Assembly (NCBI GenBank): GCA_944470555.2
Contig: OX104132.1
Location: 5,217,755-5,281,754, forward strand
Source of the DNA: Heterobilharzia americana
Taxonomy: Eukaryota > Platyhelminthes > Trematoda > Strigeidida > Schistosomatidae
Direction of reading: 5' to 3'
Length of the DNA stretch: 64,000 bases
The notes beneath the pieces were generated by a model that saw only the letters and a program-made list of their open reading frames with translations, did no database searches and was not told the DNA's origin. Each line of letters begins with the position of its first letter. The stretch's first letter is position 1. Shown one piece after another: positions 62,201 through 64,000 of this stretch. The position numbers and the translations under genes were made by a program.

Positions 62201-62379
62201 ATGTATCCAAGCTAATCCTCTCTCTTTTTTAACGTTAATCTTTATGTATGTTCAATGGTTTCCTTCAAGCGTTGTCATCATGACACTAAAATCAATACTT
62301 CTATCACATTCCCTGCTGAACTAGACATGGCTCCCTACTTACATCAGATTGTAGGTGATAAATCGGCTTGGTATGATAG
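16223..62379 (+). CDS. USP22: USP22/Ubp8-type ubiquitin carboxyl-terminal hydrolase, partial gene model (ten exons)
   Basis: The exons are 16223-16394, 18978-19091, 22837-22950 (duplicate), 26496-26594, 26791-26847, 35651-35822, 48685-48856, 54213-54421, 57230-57487 and 62270-62379. Phases run 0-1, 1-1, 1-1, 1-1, 1-1, 1-0, 0-1, 1-0, 0-0 and 0-2. They chain perfectly except that 35651-35822 is one base short. The domain order is that of USP22, Ubp8 and fly Nonstop: an N-terminal ZnF-UBP, then a C19 protease with thumb, fingers and palm. The family removes ubiquitin from histone H2B as the catalytic part of the SAGA deubiquitinase module; this is family knowledge and was not seen here. The N-terminal exon(s) are not found, and the catalytic His exon lies right of 64000. 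Introns reach 12.9 kb and are packed with transposons. Confidence 0.85.
16730..17436 (-). repeat. Inverted repeat, left arm (707 bp, LINE 3' end on minus strand)
   Basis: This is the reverse complement of 19404-20110 with constant mirrored coordinates, so no indel, and no mismatch in the segments compared. The content is the C-terminal part of a LINE reverse transcriptase and its 3' [37 protein letters not shown], then [11 protein letters not shown]. On this side the LINE continues past 17436 to about 17640. Confidence 0.9.
17437..18977. other. Intron sequence inside the inverted-repeat loop
   Basis: 17437-17640 is the continuation of the minus-strand LINE ([13 protein letters not shown]). 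The remainder is AT-rich intron without a recognisable gene, and it recurs at 21296-22836. The short open frames at 17871-18080 and 18660-18866 look like chance frames. Confidence 0.5.
18978..19091 (+). CDS. USP22: USP22 exon: end of the ZnF-UBP (copy 1 of a duplicated exon)
   Basis: The exon is 114 nt (38 codons), phase 1 to 1, with acceptor gcgatttag and donor gtaagc. It encodes [18 protein letters not shown] followed by an alpha-helical stretch ending SYMAQF. The C-x2-C (CLNC) supplies the last zinc pair of the domain begun at 16223. [10 protein letters not shown] corresponds to the CFLCQDYIY-type segment of USP22 relatives. The exon is followed at once by its donor. It lies inside the loop of a 707-bp inverted repeat and inside the left unit of a 3859-bp tandem duplication. 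An identical copy is at 22837-22950. Confidence 0.9.
19404..20110 (+). repeat. Inverted repeat, right arm (707 bp, same LINE 3' end on plus strand)
   Basis: This is the mirror image of 16730-17436. Here the LINE homology starts abruptly at the inner border (after ttttgctga), as in a 5'-truncated copy, and the outer border diverges at the LINE's last bases. The loop between the arms, 17437-19403 (1967 bp), contains the zinc-finger exon. Confidence 0.9.
20400..20734 (+). mobile_element. Penelope-like element fragment, cut off by the duplication junction
   Basis: Decayed translation [15 protein letters not shown], then [14 protein letters not shown] parallels the intact-looking element at 41.9 kb ([14 protein letters not shown] and [16 protein letters not shown] motif B). 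Stops are present. The last residues (DGNIEKTI) are interrupted at the junction with the next repeat unit. Confidence 0.75.
20735..21295 (-). repeat. Inverted repeat, truncated left arm in the second duplication unit
   Basis: This corresponds to 16876-17436. The outermost 146 bp of the arm are missing because the duplication breakpoint lies inside it. It can pair with 23263-23969 (around exon copy 2) and equally with 19404-20110 just upstream. Confidence 0.85.
22837..22950 (+). CDS. USP22: USP22 exon: end of the ZnF-UBP (copy 2, tandem duplicate)
   Basis: This copy is identical in sequence and splice signals to the exon 3859 bp upstream. Because it is 114 nt and phase 1-1, a transcript may use either copy or both in series without a frameshift. 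Using both would repeat 38 residues, including the CLNC zinc pair, which would probably disturb the finger fold. Whether both copies are spliced in, are alternatives, or one is an assembly artefact cannot be told from sequence. It is flanked by inverted-repeat arms at 20735-21295 (truncated) and 23263-23969. Confidence 0.8.
23263..23969 (+). repeat. Inverted repeat, right arm in the second duplication unit
   Basis: An exact offset copy (+3859) of 19404-20110. The window thus holds four arms, two on each strand, interleaved with two copies of the exon. Confidence 0.9.
24259..25165 (+). mobile_element. Penelope-like element remnant (RT palm to GIY-YIG domain)
   Basis: It contains the same segment as 20400-20734 but runs on through the duplication border: [40 protein letters not shown], then [14 protein letters not shown] (a decayed GIY-YIG start) and [12 protein letters not shown]. 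The order matches the element at 41.9-43.4 kb. Several stops are present; it is dead and older than the duplication. Confidence 0.8.
25262..25436 (-). mobile_element. tRNA-like SINE (minus strand)
   Basis: The reverse complement begins with a box-A-like CCAGTGGTTTAATGG and has a near-perfect box B, GGTTCGAACCC, about 40 bp later. The 3' part reads toward a CCAACTGGTGTCAGTTC-type tail. Related copies are at 30861-31110, 37455-37650 and 31610-31780. Confidence 0.6.
25440..26408. other. Intron sequence without recognised features
   Basis: AT-rich, short open frames only, no clear repeat family. It precedes the (AT)n tract. Confidence 0.4.
26410..26478. repeat. (AT)n microsatellite upstream of a splice acceptor
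   Basis: About 35 AT units, ending about 17 bp before the acceptor of the 26496 exon. Confidence 0.95.
26496..26594 (+). CDS. USP22: USP22 exon: linker between zinc finger and protease
   Basis: 99 nt, phase 1-1, acceptor tttcag, donor gttagt. It encodes [16 protein letters not shown] and a Pro/Ser-rich tail. The W-x-P-x(3)-E-L pattern matches the WEPT..EL segment that follows the zinc finger in USP22-type proteins. The acceptor lies only about 17 bp after a roughly 70-bp (AT)n tract, so the branch point and pyrimidine tract are squeezed against a microsatellite. Confidence 0.75.
26791..26847 (+). CDS. USP22: USP22 putative 57-nt micro-exon in the linker
   Basis: 57 nt (19 codons), phase 1-1, acceptor ttgcacag, donor gtgagt. 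It would encode a Ser/Thr/Gly-rich segment ([15 protein letters not shown]) without homology that I recognise. It is proposed because strong splice signals on both sides fit the phase of the neighbouring exons exactly and it lies where the linker should continue. Skipping it would also keep the frame, so it may be optional. Confidence 0.5.
27001..27075 (-). ncRNA. Degenerate SINE-borne hammerhead ribozyme (minus strand)
   Basis: The reverse complement reads TGCAGGTAGTTCCAGCCAAC, then stem II and GAAACGCGCGTC, then GTGGATTCCATTG. The frame and the GAAAC box match the other copies, but the CTGATGAG core has decayed to CCAACGAC, so cleavage activity is unlikely. A plus-strand SINE tail (ending gtatcaataaacaaag) lies close by at about 27195-27300. 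Confidence 0.45.
27350..27960 (-). mobile_element. LINE 3' end remnant (minus strand)
   Basis: 27889-27945 (ctacgaaggcgatggtgg..., then the cttctcatatcctctacc-type stretch) parallels 58180-58240 of the LINE at 57.6-61.1 kb. The flanks parallel that family's 3' end on the minus strand. Heavily decayed. Confidence 0.55.
28092..28165 (+). other. tRNA-like sequence (pseudo-tRNA or SINE head)
   Basis: The D-arm TAGCTCAGATGGTAGAGCA is textbook. It is followed at the right distance by an anticodon-arm-like CGGTCCGGAAACCCGG and a weak T-arm (CTTGAATCCCG). The acceptor ends do not pair and position 33 is not T, so this is not a credible working tRNA gene. Confidence 0.45.
28166..28930. other. Intron sequence without recognised features
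   Basis: AT-rich, no coding similarity seen. Confidence 0.4.
28938..29005 (-). ncRNA. Hammerhead ribozyme within a SINE remnant (minus strand)
   Basis: The reverse complement contains ACATCCAGCTGATGAG (conserved CTGATGA core, complement of 28974-28981), a stem II GACCCAAATAGGAC with one mismatch, GAAAC (complement of 28956-28960) and then GCGTACTGTAGATTC. These are the known parts of the schistosome SINE hammerhead: catalytic box 1, stem II, catalytic box 2, then the strand with the cleavage site. It is the best-conserved core in this window. Confidence 0.75.
29655..29827 (-). mobile_element. tRNA-like SINE, second family (minus strand)
   Basis: The reverse complement starts GTGGAGCTGTGACTCATTGG, goes through a box-B-like GAGTTCGAACACC and ends TGTGGCTTACTGCCTACTGC. 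The same family occurs at 38996, 40507, 37190, 49540 and 61390. Confidence 0.65.
30230..30810 (+). mobile_element. LINE reverse-transcriptase remnant
   Basis: 30282-30530 reads [17 protein letters not shown] (RT motif B, decayed), then NLEYTDIIV (from LEYADDIV). Further on comes [14 protein letters not shown], the FTYLGS-type thumb segment of the family at 57.6-61.1 kb. No motif is intact. Confidence 0.65.
30861..31110 (-). mobile_element. tRNA-like SINE remnant(s) (minus strand)
   Basis: 30861-31000 matches the tail and body of the SINE at 25262-25436. The other end (ctatgaatcacagctccac) resembles the start of the second SINE family, so this may be two SINEs joined. Confidence 0.45.
31610..31780 (+). 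mobile_element. tRNA-like SINE (plus strand)
   Basis: A box-B-like GGTTCTATACG at about 31636 is followed by the family tail (tccagttgatgtcagttcatga), which is the reverse complement of the 25262 and 37455 copies. Confidence 0.5.
31936..35152 (-). mobile_element. Full-length RTE-type LINE with perfect 15-bp target-site duplication
   Basis: The element is 3217 bp. Its 3' end is a (TAA)n tail (complement of 31936-31954), and its 5' UTR is about 65 bp. It is bounded on both sides by the identical 15-mer TATTTCATGAAAATA (31921-31935 and 35153-35167). The single ORF is uninterrupted. Short 5' UTR, simple-repeat 3' end and one EN-RT ORF are RTE-clade hallmarks. Intact ORF plus perfect duplication indicate a recent insertion. 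It lies antisense in the intron before the USP22 Cys-box exon. Confidence 0.92.
31951..35088 (-). CDS. RTE-type retrotransposon endonuclease/reverse transcriptase, 1045 aa, intact
   Basis: The polyprotein copies the element's RNA into genomic DNA at a nick it makes itself (target-primed reverse transcription). The N-terminal APE-like endonuclease, about residues 65-315, shows [33 protein letters not shown] and [11 protein letters not shown]. The reverse transcriptase, about 530-850, shows [62 protein letters not shown] and [11 protein letters not shown], with the catalytic FADD box intact. The C-terminal region has a thumb (FTYLGSTVS) and [16 protein letters not shown], then [13 protein letters not shown] His4-Gln6 run (32589-32620) sits between palm and thumb. 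Translation may start at residue 1 or at Met61, just before the endonuclease. No missing catalytic motif is seen. Confidence 0.93.
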   Translation of the reverse strand: MGIGLATLPRKTNLTAKETSKHKQNIKNENKLIPRWNRRGEMTPVGESLREANWPMCLLSMKAKVNVGTWNVRTMFEPSKAAQIAKEMRRYNIEVLGICESRWNGSGLSKLSTGESIIYSGHPDANHEHTEGVAIMMSSRASKALMQWEPISSRIMTARFNSKGRKVTIIQCYAPTNNAEQEKKEEFYRQLQSTLDKTSVGDIKILMGDMNAKLGGDNTGRELTMGREALGEMNENGELFAEFCAFNDLVIGGSVFRHKDIHKATWTSPDGHTKNQIDFISISRKWRRSLLNTRSRRGADVGSDHYLVQGTFQIKLKAFKEAGDRPQFKYNTRKLKDETTKEIFKAAIKTKWETSRDIPEETCVEEHWKSLKAMWKETCTTVLGRKKKEDKEWISTDTWKLIEERRMVKQKINQCKDAQRQEELSTMYKTLDKEVKKSARKDKRHFYETLASEAEQAAGKRDLTTLYQITRLLSGKRPTQMKPIKDEEGNLITKEEKQRKRWADHFKKLLNRPPPALRPEIPPAAAELQVNINPPTKMEVLNAIKLLKCGKAAGPDGIPPEALRTDAETTADMLTPLLQKVWKEEKVPDDWKKGYLVKLPKKGDLSACKNWRGITLLSTPSKILSRIILERLKDALDSKLRPEQAGFRKYKSCADQIATLRIIIEQSVEWQSALYLNFIDFEKAFDSVDREVIWKLLQYYGVPQTFIRLIQQLYEDATCQVIHNGKLSDAFEVKTGVKQGCLLSPMIFLIVVDWIMQQTVGSEKRGIHWTTEKNLEDLDFADDLCLMSHKLEDLQAKTNKLIEEAAKTGLQVNIEKTEVMKIPHHHHQQQQQQTPITVNGRNLKEVTSFTYLGSTVSTTGGTDEDVKVRIGKARQAFISLKPVWRSSALSIWNKIRIFNTNVKSVLLYGSETWRVTKGISNKLQTFINNCLRSLLKIRWPEKISNKELWERTNQEAITQQICRRKWRWIGHALRRPTEDITRQALEWNPHGKRRVGRPRVTWRRSCEEEMRASGLSWNQVQKISENRGHWRRATEALCSTRNPRD
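35168..35650. other. Intron sequence between the RTE insertion and the Cys-box exon
   Basis: AT-rich, no coding similarity. It ends in the pyrimidine-rich acceptor of the 35651 exon. Confidence 0.5.
35651..35822 (+). CDS. USP22: USP22 exon: catalytic Cys box, with a 1-nt frame defect
   Basis: Acceptor tttattttag, then [20 protein letters not shown] with the catalytic Cys codon at 35683-35685 (GNTCF, the Cys box of C19 proteases). The next residues are THTPV in that frame. From there the homology ([12 protein letters not shown], then [12 protein letters not shown]) continues only in another frame. The switch falls at the TTT run 35726-35728. The exon is 172 nt; 173 nt would be needed to join phase 1 upstream to phase 0 downstream, so one base is missing. 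This could be a true frameshift allele or a homopolymer sequencing error. The donor (gtatat) is the start of a 57-bp (AT)n tract. Confidence 0.85.
35824..35880. repeat. (AT)n microsatellite forming the splice donor of the Cys-box exon
   Basis: About 28 AT units starting right after GAG|G. The donor hexamer gtatat is part of the repeat. Confidence 0.95.
36000..36600 (+). mobile_element. LINE 3' end fragment
   Basis: 36060-36330 carries [26 protein letters not shown] and [20 protein letters not shown], the C-terminal signature of the LINE at 57.6-61.1 kb. After stops come the family's 3' UTR (gtctttgactgttggtttgag) and a T/C-rich tail. It is fused directly to a SINE near 36600. Confidence 0.75.
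36605..36855 (+). mobile_element. Hammerhead-bearing SINE
   Basis: It contains a box B GGTTCGAGTCTCGG (36631-36644), the ribozyme (36665-36730) and a tail ending cgggaaattacaggtatcaataagcag. The 5' part with box A is missing. Confidence 0.65.
36665..36730 (+). ncRNA. Hammerhead ribozyme, variant core (plus strand)
   Basis: CACATCCAGCTGGCGAGTCC, then GAAACGCGC. Core box 1 is CTGGCGAG at 36681-36688 where CTGATGAG is expected; GAAAC is at 36702-36706. Two core changes make activity doubtful. Confidence 0.6.
37190..37361 (-). mobile_element. tRNA-like SINE, second family (minus strand)
   Basis: Reads as the reverse of the 40507 copy: tgtgcaatagacaagg (tail), tggccagacctccataaagg (middle) and attgctccac (start). 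Decayed. Confidence 0.5.
37455..37650 (-). mobile_element. tRNA-like SINE, first family (minus strand)
   Basis: The tail gtattcatcatggagcgacatcagttggg, then gggatcgaactc (box B complement region) and the start ccagccactgggtcgg match the copy at 25262-25436. Confidence 0.6.
37955..38100. repeat. Degenerate ATT/ATC/GTT trinucleotide repeat, first block
   Basis: Runs of att interspersed with atc, gtt and act with strict 3-bp period. Confidence 0.9.
38268..38303 (-). ncRNA. Half of a SINE hammerhead ribozyme (minus strand)
   Basis: The reverse complement gives GACGAAATGCGCATCCTAGA, then TTCCACTGCTAGCCGCT. This is the second half (box 2 and cleavage-side strand) of the ribozyme. Box 1 is absent because the sequence turns into the trinucleotide repeat at 38304. 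Confidence 0.4.
38996..39175 (+). mobile_element. tRNA-like SINE, second family, inside the trinucleotide tract
   Basis: It starts GGTGGCTCTGTGGCCCAGTG (box A) and continues with GTCTCGAGCCCTGCCC (box-B-like), then GGTTTGGGCAGCCAGGCAGT. It ends near gtacagggtatctgg. Confidence 0.7.
40507..40675 (+). mobile_element. tRNA-like SINE, second family, inside the trinucleotide tract
   Basis: GGTGGAGCTGTGACTCAGTG (box A), GGGCTCGAGCCCTGCCC (box-B-like), GTGTGGCTCATTGCCTATT; flanked on both sides by att-type repeats. Closely related to the copy 1.5 kb upstream. Confidence 0.7.
41771..43578 (+). mobile_element. Penelope-like element with 58-bp perfect terminal inverted repeats
   Basis: The left terminus 41771-41828 is the exact reverse complement of 43521-43578 (58 of 58). 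Between them is one long open frame for a Penelope-type RT plus GIY-YIG nuclease. The element interrupts the trinucleotide repeat, which resumes at about 43596. Inverted terminal copies are known in Penelope-like elements. No clear target-site duplication was seen. Confidence 0.88.
41823..43394 (+). CDS. Penelope-like reverse transcriptase with C-terminal GIY-YIG nuclease (5' truncated)
   Basis: The frame is open from the left terminal repeat with no stop; a start at TTG/ATG near 41922 is not meaningful. RT motifs: [24 protein letters not shown] (motif A), [20 protein letters not shown] (motif B), [12 protein letters not shown] (motif C) and LAFLDILLC. The C-terminal nuclease starts [18 protein letters not shown] (TYIG standing for the YIG part, with a C-x-C pair before it), followed by TRVGEH and [13 protein letters not shown], and ends with [14 protein letters not shown], which contains the expected Glu. 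The N-terminal RT region before [10 protein letters not shown] is missing. The protein is telomerase-RT-related by family knowledge. Apart from the truncation no break is seen. Confidence 0.88.
   Translation, partial: CASEDIRKLERKVTTSLVKLLNTDVIAKAEFNSLKPMGSNFPNLYGLPKIHKIDNPLRPILSMCQSPTHKLARWLAELLSPIRNDLCKYSLKDTFELVDYLTDLNIKNKKMYSFDVNSLFTNVPLTKTINILCDHISSNYPSFPIPSTYLKELLLLCTDKVHFTFEGEHFRQIDGVAMGSPLGPLLADVYMSHTELMAQDLITNVTLYRRYVDDILVICDTDEDAKRLLKRLNTVQDHISLTCEEEKDHQLAFLDILLCRREDGSLKRSIYRKSTWTGQYLNFHSFCPMKYKRGLVRCLFNRIQRICTSDTMDDENKFLTDTLVENGYPLQFVNHCKKQLTPKPTVSSVPKKSIFLKVPYRGETSSMILKQRLKSVISKTYYAAQLIIVETTKHLLHHKPQPRTNDYITSNCVYQFTCMCGHTYIGRSNRSMQTRVGEHIPKWLEKQFNTQTLISAGDRHPSSSIAKHIIEMNHKVNTKTAFKIIYRNNQGRILKFAEALAIRKLNPPLCVQKQFVVSLNLPW
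43596..44462. repeat. Degenerate ATT-type trinucleotide tract, right block
   Basis: About 870 bp of att/atc/gtt triplets, continuing the tract left of the Penelope insertion; short aat runs occur at about 44029-44042. Confidence 0.95.
44600..45930 (-). mobile_element. LINE reverse-transcriptase remnant (minus strand)
   Basis: 45582-45295 on the minus strand gives [20 protein letters not shown] (motif B), then [11 protein letters not shown] and [10 protein letters not shown] (decayed YADD). Lower coordinates carry the thumb and 3' end with many stops. The limits are approximate. Confidence 0.6.
45931..46370. other. Intron sequence without recognised features
   Basis: No coding similarity seen; possibly old LINE sequence on the minus strand. 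Confidence 0.3.
46375..47160 (-). mobile_element. LINE 3' end with internal deletion (minus strand)
   Basis: 46375-46918 is nearly identical to 57590-58118 of the larger LINE. At 46919 it jumps to the sequence found at 58433 there, so about 315 bp are missing. In protein terms FTYLG is joined to [17 protein letters not shown]. Homology ends at about 47025, followed by a different repeat-like GC-richer stretch. Confidence 0.75.
47161..48260. other. Intron: GC-richer repeat-like block, then AT-rich sequence
   Basis: 47025-47640 is visibly more GC-rich than its surroundings (cggtctcccgggccggcggtg near 47355) and probably belongs to another repeat, but I cannot name it. 47640-48260 is ordinary AT-rich intron. 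Confidence 0.35.
48267..48560 (+). mobile_element. Hammerhead-bearing SINE, nearly full length
   Basis: In order: the head (ggtggctagaagtggatgcc), a box-B-like TTAGGTTCGTGTT, the ribozyme at 48372-48430, then a long 3' part ending gagaaattataagtatcaataagcag. The closest exon (48685) follows at once. Confidence 0.7.
48372..48430 (+). ncRNA. Hammerhead ribozyme, decayed core (plus strand)
   Basis: ACATCCAGCTGACTAGCC, then GAAACATGCGTCG. Box 1 is CTGACTAG (48385-48392) instead of CTGATGAG; GAAAC at 48406-48410. Stem II pairing is lost. Probably inactive. Confidence 0.5.
48685..48856 (+). CDS. USP22: USP22 exon: thumb/second catalytic box
   Basis: 172 nt, phase 0 to 1, acceptor ttattggaag, donor gtaagt. 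It encodes [19 protein letters not shown], then [30 protein letters not shown] is the QQD-type box of ubiquitin-specific proteases, here with R in place of the second Q. The end, SSRDNG, corresponds to the DDNG-type turn of USP22. The exon follows a hammerhead-bearing SINE that ends about 120 bp upstream. Confidence 0.9.
48857..49535. other. Intron sequence without recognised features
   Basis: AT-rich; no coding similarity seen. Confidence 0.4.
49540..49685 (-). mobile_element. tRNA-like SINE, second family (minus strand)
   Basis: Tail acttgtgcagtaggcaatgag, middle acctggctgtctaaacatcgg, box-B region gcggtgttggaac; decayed match to 29655-29827. Confidence 0.5.
49686..50840. other. Intron sequence without recognised features
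   Basis: No gene or repeat recognised. The open frame at 50409-50741 begins inside low-complexity AT-rich DNA and resembles nothing known to me. Confidence 0.35.
50841..51340 (+). mobile_element. LINE 3' end fragment
   Basis: 50890-51060 gives [13 protein letters not shown] and [20 protein letters not shown], then LTVG, as in the other LINE 3' ends of this window. 51160-51340 is the 3' UTR seen also at 19960-20110. Confidence 0.65.
51341..53030. other. Intron sequence without recognised features
   Basis: AT-rich. The short G-rich block gggagggggagagggggag at about 52593 is the only notable compositional feature. Confidence 0.35.
53035..53530 (-). mobile_element. LINE 3' end fragment (minus strand)
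   Basis: 53529-53284 on the minus strand gives [20 protein letters not shown] and [19 protein letters not shown], the family's C-terminus. 53080-53230 is its 3' UTR. Confidence 0.65.
53623..54104 (+). mobile_element. Internally deleted, non-autonomous RTE derivative
   Basis: The first ~300 bp match the 5' end of the RTE element at 31936-35152 (from acctcgcttggttaactag through ggacatggaatgtccgcacc). It then jumps at about 53915-53930 to the last ~175 bp (gacgagttgggcgtccg to gaacccaagggac) and ends in (aat)n. About 2.74 kb covering almost all of EN and RT is missing. Both termini needed for mobilisation are kept. It sits just upstream of the 54213 exon. Confidence 0.88.
54213..54421 (+). CDS. 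USP22: USP22 exon: polar insert ending in the CDCIVHQ strand
   Basis: 209 nt, phase 1 to 0, acceptor ttaaatttag, donor gtaagc. The start is Lys/Arg/His-rich ([10 protein letters not shown]). The middle is Ser/Asp/Asn-rich, and the end is [18 protein letters not shown] matches the C-x-C-I-I-D-Q-type strand of USP22 that precedes the zinc ribbon. The polar part is longer than in vertebrate USP22, and Asn/His/Ser-rich inserts are common in fluke proteins. An internally deleted RTE copy ends about 110 bp upstream of the acceptor. Confidence 0.85.
54600..54780 (+). mobile_element. SINE remnant with decayed hammerhead
   Basis: 54690-54765 matches the ribozyme region (ctgagagaggcgcggatac, ctggagagtcgtaagtaggg, cgaaatggacatcttgg, attccactgctagtc). 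Box 1 is CTGGAGAG; certainly degenerate. Confidence 0.45.
54781..55540. other. Intron sequence without recognised features
   Basis: AT-rich, no coding similarity seen. Confidence 0.4.
55565..55645 (-). ncRNA. Hammerhead ribozyme with intact stem II (minus strand)
   Basis: The reverse complement reads GTACATTAGGTTGACGAG, then GTCCCAAATAGGAC (stem II fully paired GTCC/GGAC), then GAAACGCATATCCTGTGTTC. Box 1 is TTGACGAG (complement of 55603-55610) instead of CTGATGAG, two changes. GAAAC is the complement of 55585-55589. Confidence 0.6.
55650..56690. other. Intron sequence without recognised features
   Basis: AT-rich; no coding similarity seen. Confidence 0.4.
56695..57180 (-). mobile_element. 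LINE 3' end fragment (minus strand)
   Basis: 56720-57170 carries the family's 3' UTR (agtagtacacaaagaccaggtgg) and C-terminal region in reverse (catctcagtcgactacggttc, then cgacttggctgttttgtcc). Heavily decayed. It ends about 50 bp before the acceptor of the 57230 exon. Confidence 0.6.
57230..57487 (+). CDS. USP22: USP22 exon: fingers subdomain with zinc ribbon
   Basis: 258 nt (86 codons), phase 0-0, acceptor gtaaatatag, donor gtaagt. It encodes [20 protein letters not shown], then [10 protein letters not shown] (the DPF.D.SLD strand), [13 protein letters not shown], the C-x2-C pair in [13 protein letters not shown], and [10 protein letters not shown], which runs into the palm. In the first zinc pair the residue aligned with the first Cys is Tyr (codon 57263-57265), while the second Cys (57272-57274) is kept. 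One of four expected zinc ligands is therefore missing. The exon is otherwise a clean match to USP22/Ubp8 proteins. Confidence 0.9.
57560..61090 (-). mobile_element. Nearly complete EN+RT LINE, broken by frameshifts (minus strand)
   Basis: Reading right to left: at 61077-60514 the start of the endonuclease ([29 protein letters not shown]); at 60468-60109 the rest of it ([31 protein letters not shown]); at 60057-59393 the linker; at 59502-58828 the RT ([49 protein letters not shown]); at 58607-58026 the thumb and C-terminus ([55 protein letters not shown]). The RT part between about 58828 and 58607 is frameshifted (the YADD region is not in a clean frame). This is the parent family of most LINE 3' fragments in the window, including the inverted-repeat arms. 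Confidence 0.82.
61091..62269. other. Intron with a SINE copy and a CT-rich tract
   Basis: Holds the SINE at 61390 and a CT-rich microsatellite at about 61664-61698; no gene seen. Confidence 0.4.
61390..61515 (+). mobile_element. tRNA-like SINE, second family, partial (plus strand)
   Basis: Starts in the box-B region (gactggtcatgggttctaactcc), then tactgaggtttgagtag, ttacacaatatatgtggctcattacc. The 5' half with box A is missing. Confidence 0.5.
62270..62379 (+). CDS. USP22: USP22 exon: start of the palm, before the catalytic His
   Basis: 110 nt, phase 0 to 2, acceptor tttccttcaag, donor gtaagt. It encodes [20 protein letters not shown] and [17 protein letters not shown]. It continues LK from the previous exon to give the LKR..H..TKI...I.FP.ELDM..YL pattern of the C19 palm. 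No further exon (the GHYTSF-type His box) is visible before 64000, so the gene runs past the right edge. Confidence 0.85.
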
Positions 62380-64000
62380 GTAAGTTCAGTATTTACTACA
62401 TATACATCAATTTTGTTAAACAGTAACGCTTAGTTCATGTATCTTTTGAAGATTAGCATTAATTAGGCGATCGTTTACGTAAATAATGAATAAGTTATGT
62501 AAAATATAAAGGTACTTAGTAAATTCCAGTCCATGGAATACAGGTTCAACCCAGGCCTAGTGTCTACCTACTCTGATTGGTCAATGAATTCGGTGGCGTT
62601 ATTTGCCATCAATTGTAAGCTCTGCTTCTGCTGTTTTACATAAACCTTTACACACAGGTTGCATATACGTATGCGGGGATGACAGAAAAATGGTACTTAT
62701 AGAAGATGGTTTATTGCGTAATATCTTTGTCCATCTCATTATGATGATCTCCAACTCTTTATCCGTTATTGTTTCATTGTAAGCTAACCTAAGTTTGCAT
62801 AACTTTCGGAAGCCAACTTCTACAAGAAGTGTGATTTTAGCTGTTTATCTCAGTACATCATACATCGATACAATAAAGGCAAAAAAATTCAGTAGATAAA
62901 GAAGTCACTAGTCAAAAGGATGTTAAAGCTTTGTCCGTGAAAATCAAAAAAAATTTGTATGATATACGTGAAGTGGTTGATTTGAAGCATTTAAGAAACA
63001 CGTTACTAGTGCAACAGTTCGATCGAAACCTCCTTTCAATAAAATATCTTTGAACTGTCACAACTTCACCAGTTTTTTTCTTTAATTTCATGTTTATTGC
63101 CATAGAATCTTTAACCTGGTAGTTTCAACAGACCGTAATCTCAGTTGTTCCATTTTTATTCACTCATCCAGTCAGCAGAACCTTCAAGAGTACAACCACA
63201 TAGTAATCTACAGTGGTTAGCAATATGACTTTGTATAGCTAAAAATTCTGTGCTGTTCAGGAAAGTGCTTGTACTTGCAAATAAAGCACCTGATTTCAGC
63301 TTCGTCTTTACGTTTAACAAAATTTCTTTGTACCTTATGTCTGCAAAATCAATACATTTCTTCTGAAAATTTGTATAAAAAATTCCCTATGACATTTATT
63401 CAGTTGTATTGATTTAACTACTCATAAGTAGTTAATTTTTAAGATTTAATAAATTTGGGCTGGGCAATGAATAGACGCGGATTATCTGAAACGTGTGATG
63501 TATTAGCGTTACTCATTTCCAGCAATGTGATCATATGAATTTGTTGGATAATTTATATAAAAACCGAGATAGATTTACTAAGCCAAGGTCAGTCTTCATG
63601 TCAATCCTATGACCAAGCGGTTTCTAATAAATGTGCATCGTGATGAATGAGGATGGATTTTCATCAGCTGCACTTTTCAAACTATTAGAGGTTATTTATT
63701 TCTGAAGCCATTTAGGCACAAGTCCAACCTTTTTTAACTGCATGTCACAATTACTCCACCCTGTTTACGTGTGTCCACATATATCTGTAAACTGATAAAC
63801 ACAATGGTTTGTGTTATAATCGTAAATATGTTTTTAGGTTTGCGTTGAAGCATAGGTTTCGTCTTCTCTACTTAGATGATCTTATCTGCATAGTATGTTG
63901 TACTAACAACCGATCTGAATCTTTCTTTTAAAACTAGTCTTTTTGGCTCATTATTGTATAACAGTGGGATATACACTGAATACTTATTAATCGGTCTTAA
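62380..64000. other. Intron after the last USP22 exon, with a Penelope terminus scrap
   Basis: No further exon seen. 63475-63515 (gattatctgaaacgtgtgatgtattagcg) closely resembles the 58-bp terminal repeat of the Penelope-like element, so a solo terminus or flank of another copy lies here. The rest is AT-rich without recognised content. Confidence 0.4.

Noticed and set aside
63820..63905. Frame with LLYLDDL resembling an RT YxDD box
   Set aside because: Only a few residues match and the surrounding translation shows no other RT motif.

Overview
The window looks like a schistosome (blood fluke, Trematoda) nuclear genome. It carries SINEs with embedded hammerhead ribozymes, a Penelope-like element with a GIY-YIG nuclease domain, RTE- and CR1-type LINEs and a BEL/Pao integrase end. 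Its exons are short and separated by very long, transposon-filled introns. The genus is an inference from this repertoire; I cannot name the species.

Host gene. I can support one host gene. It is a plus-strand USP22/Ubp8-type deubiquitinase (the SAGA histone H2B deubiquitinase family), pieced together from ten exons between 16223 and 62379 that chain in phase apart from one missing base. They give the ZnF-UBP domain (16223-16394 plus 18978-19091, with a duplicate at 22837-22950), two linker exons (26496-26594, 26791-26847), the catalytic Cys box (35651-35822), the second catalytic box (48685-48856), an acidic/Ser-rich insert (54213-54421), the zinc-ribbon fingers (57230-57487) and a palm exon (62270-62379). 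The N-terminal exons upstream of 16223 were not identified. The catalytic His exon lies beyond the right edge.

The most unusual structure is at 16.7-24.6 kb. A 3859-bp head-to-tail duplication (16876-20734 and 20735-24593) duplicates the 114-nt, phase 1-1 zinc-finger exon, so including both copies would keep the frame. In the first unit the exon sits between 707-bp inverted repeats with no mismatch found. This is a layout expected to form an intronic hairpin and to favour back-splicing or exon skipping.

Layout. 1-527: end of a BEL/Pao integrase. 0.5-12.6 kb: graveyard of CR1/Jockey-type LINE copies on both strands. 12.6-15.3 kb: no recognised gene. 15.3-16.1 kb: LINE fragment. 16.2-62.4 kb: the USP gene, whose introns contain the tandem duplication; a decayed Penelope element (24.3-25.2 kb); hammerhead SINEs; an apparently intact RTE LINE with perfect 15-bp target-site duplications (31936-35152, minus); a degenerate ATT/ATC/GTT trinucleotide tract (38.3-44.5 kb) split by a Penelope element with 58-bp perfect terminal inverted repeats (41771-43578); LINE remnants; an internally deleted RTE derivative (53623-54104); and a broken but nearly complete EN+RT LINE (57.6-61.1 kb, minus). 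62.4-64 kb: intron.

Open reading frames made of Ile/Val/Thr or Asn/Asp runs between 37.8 and 44.5 kb are translations of the simple repeat, not genes.
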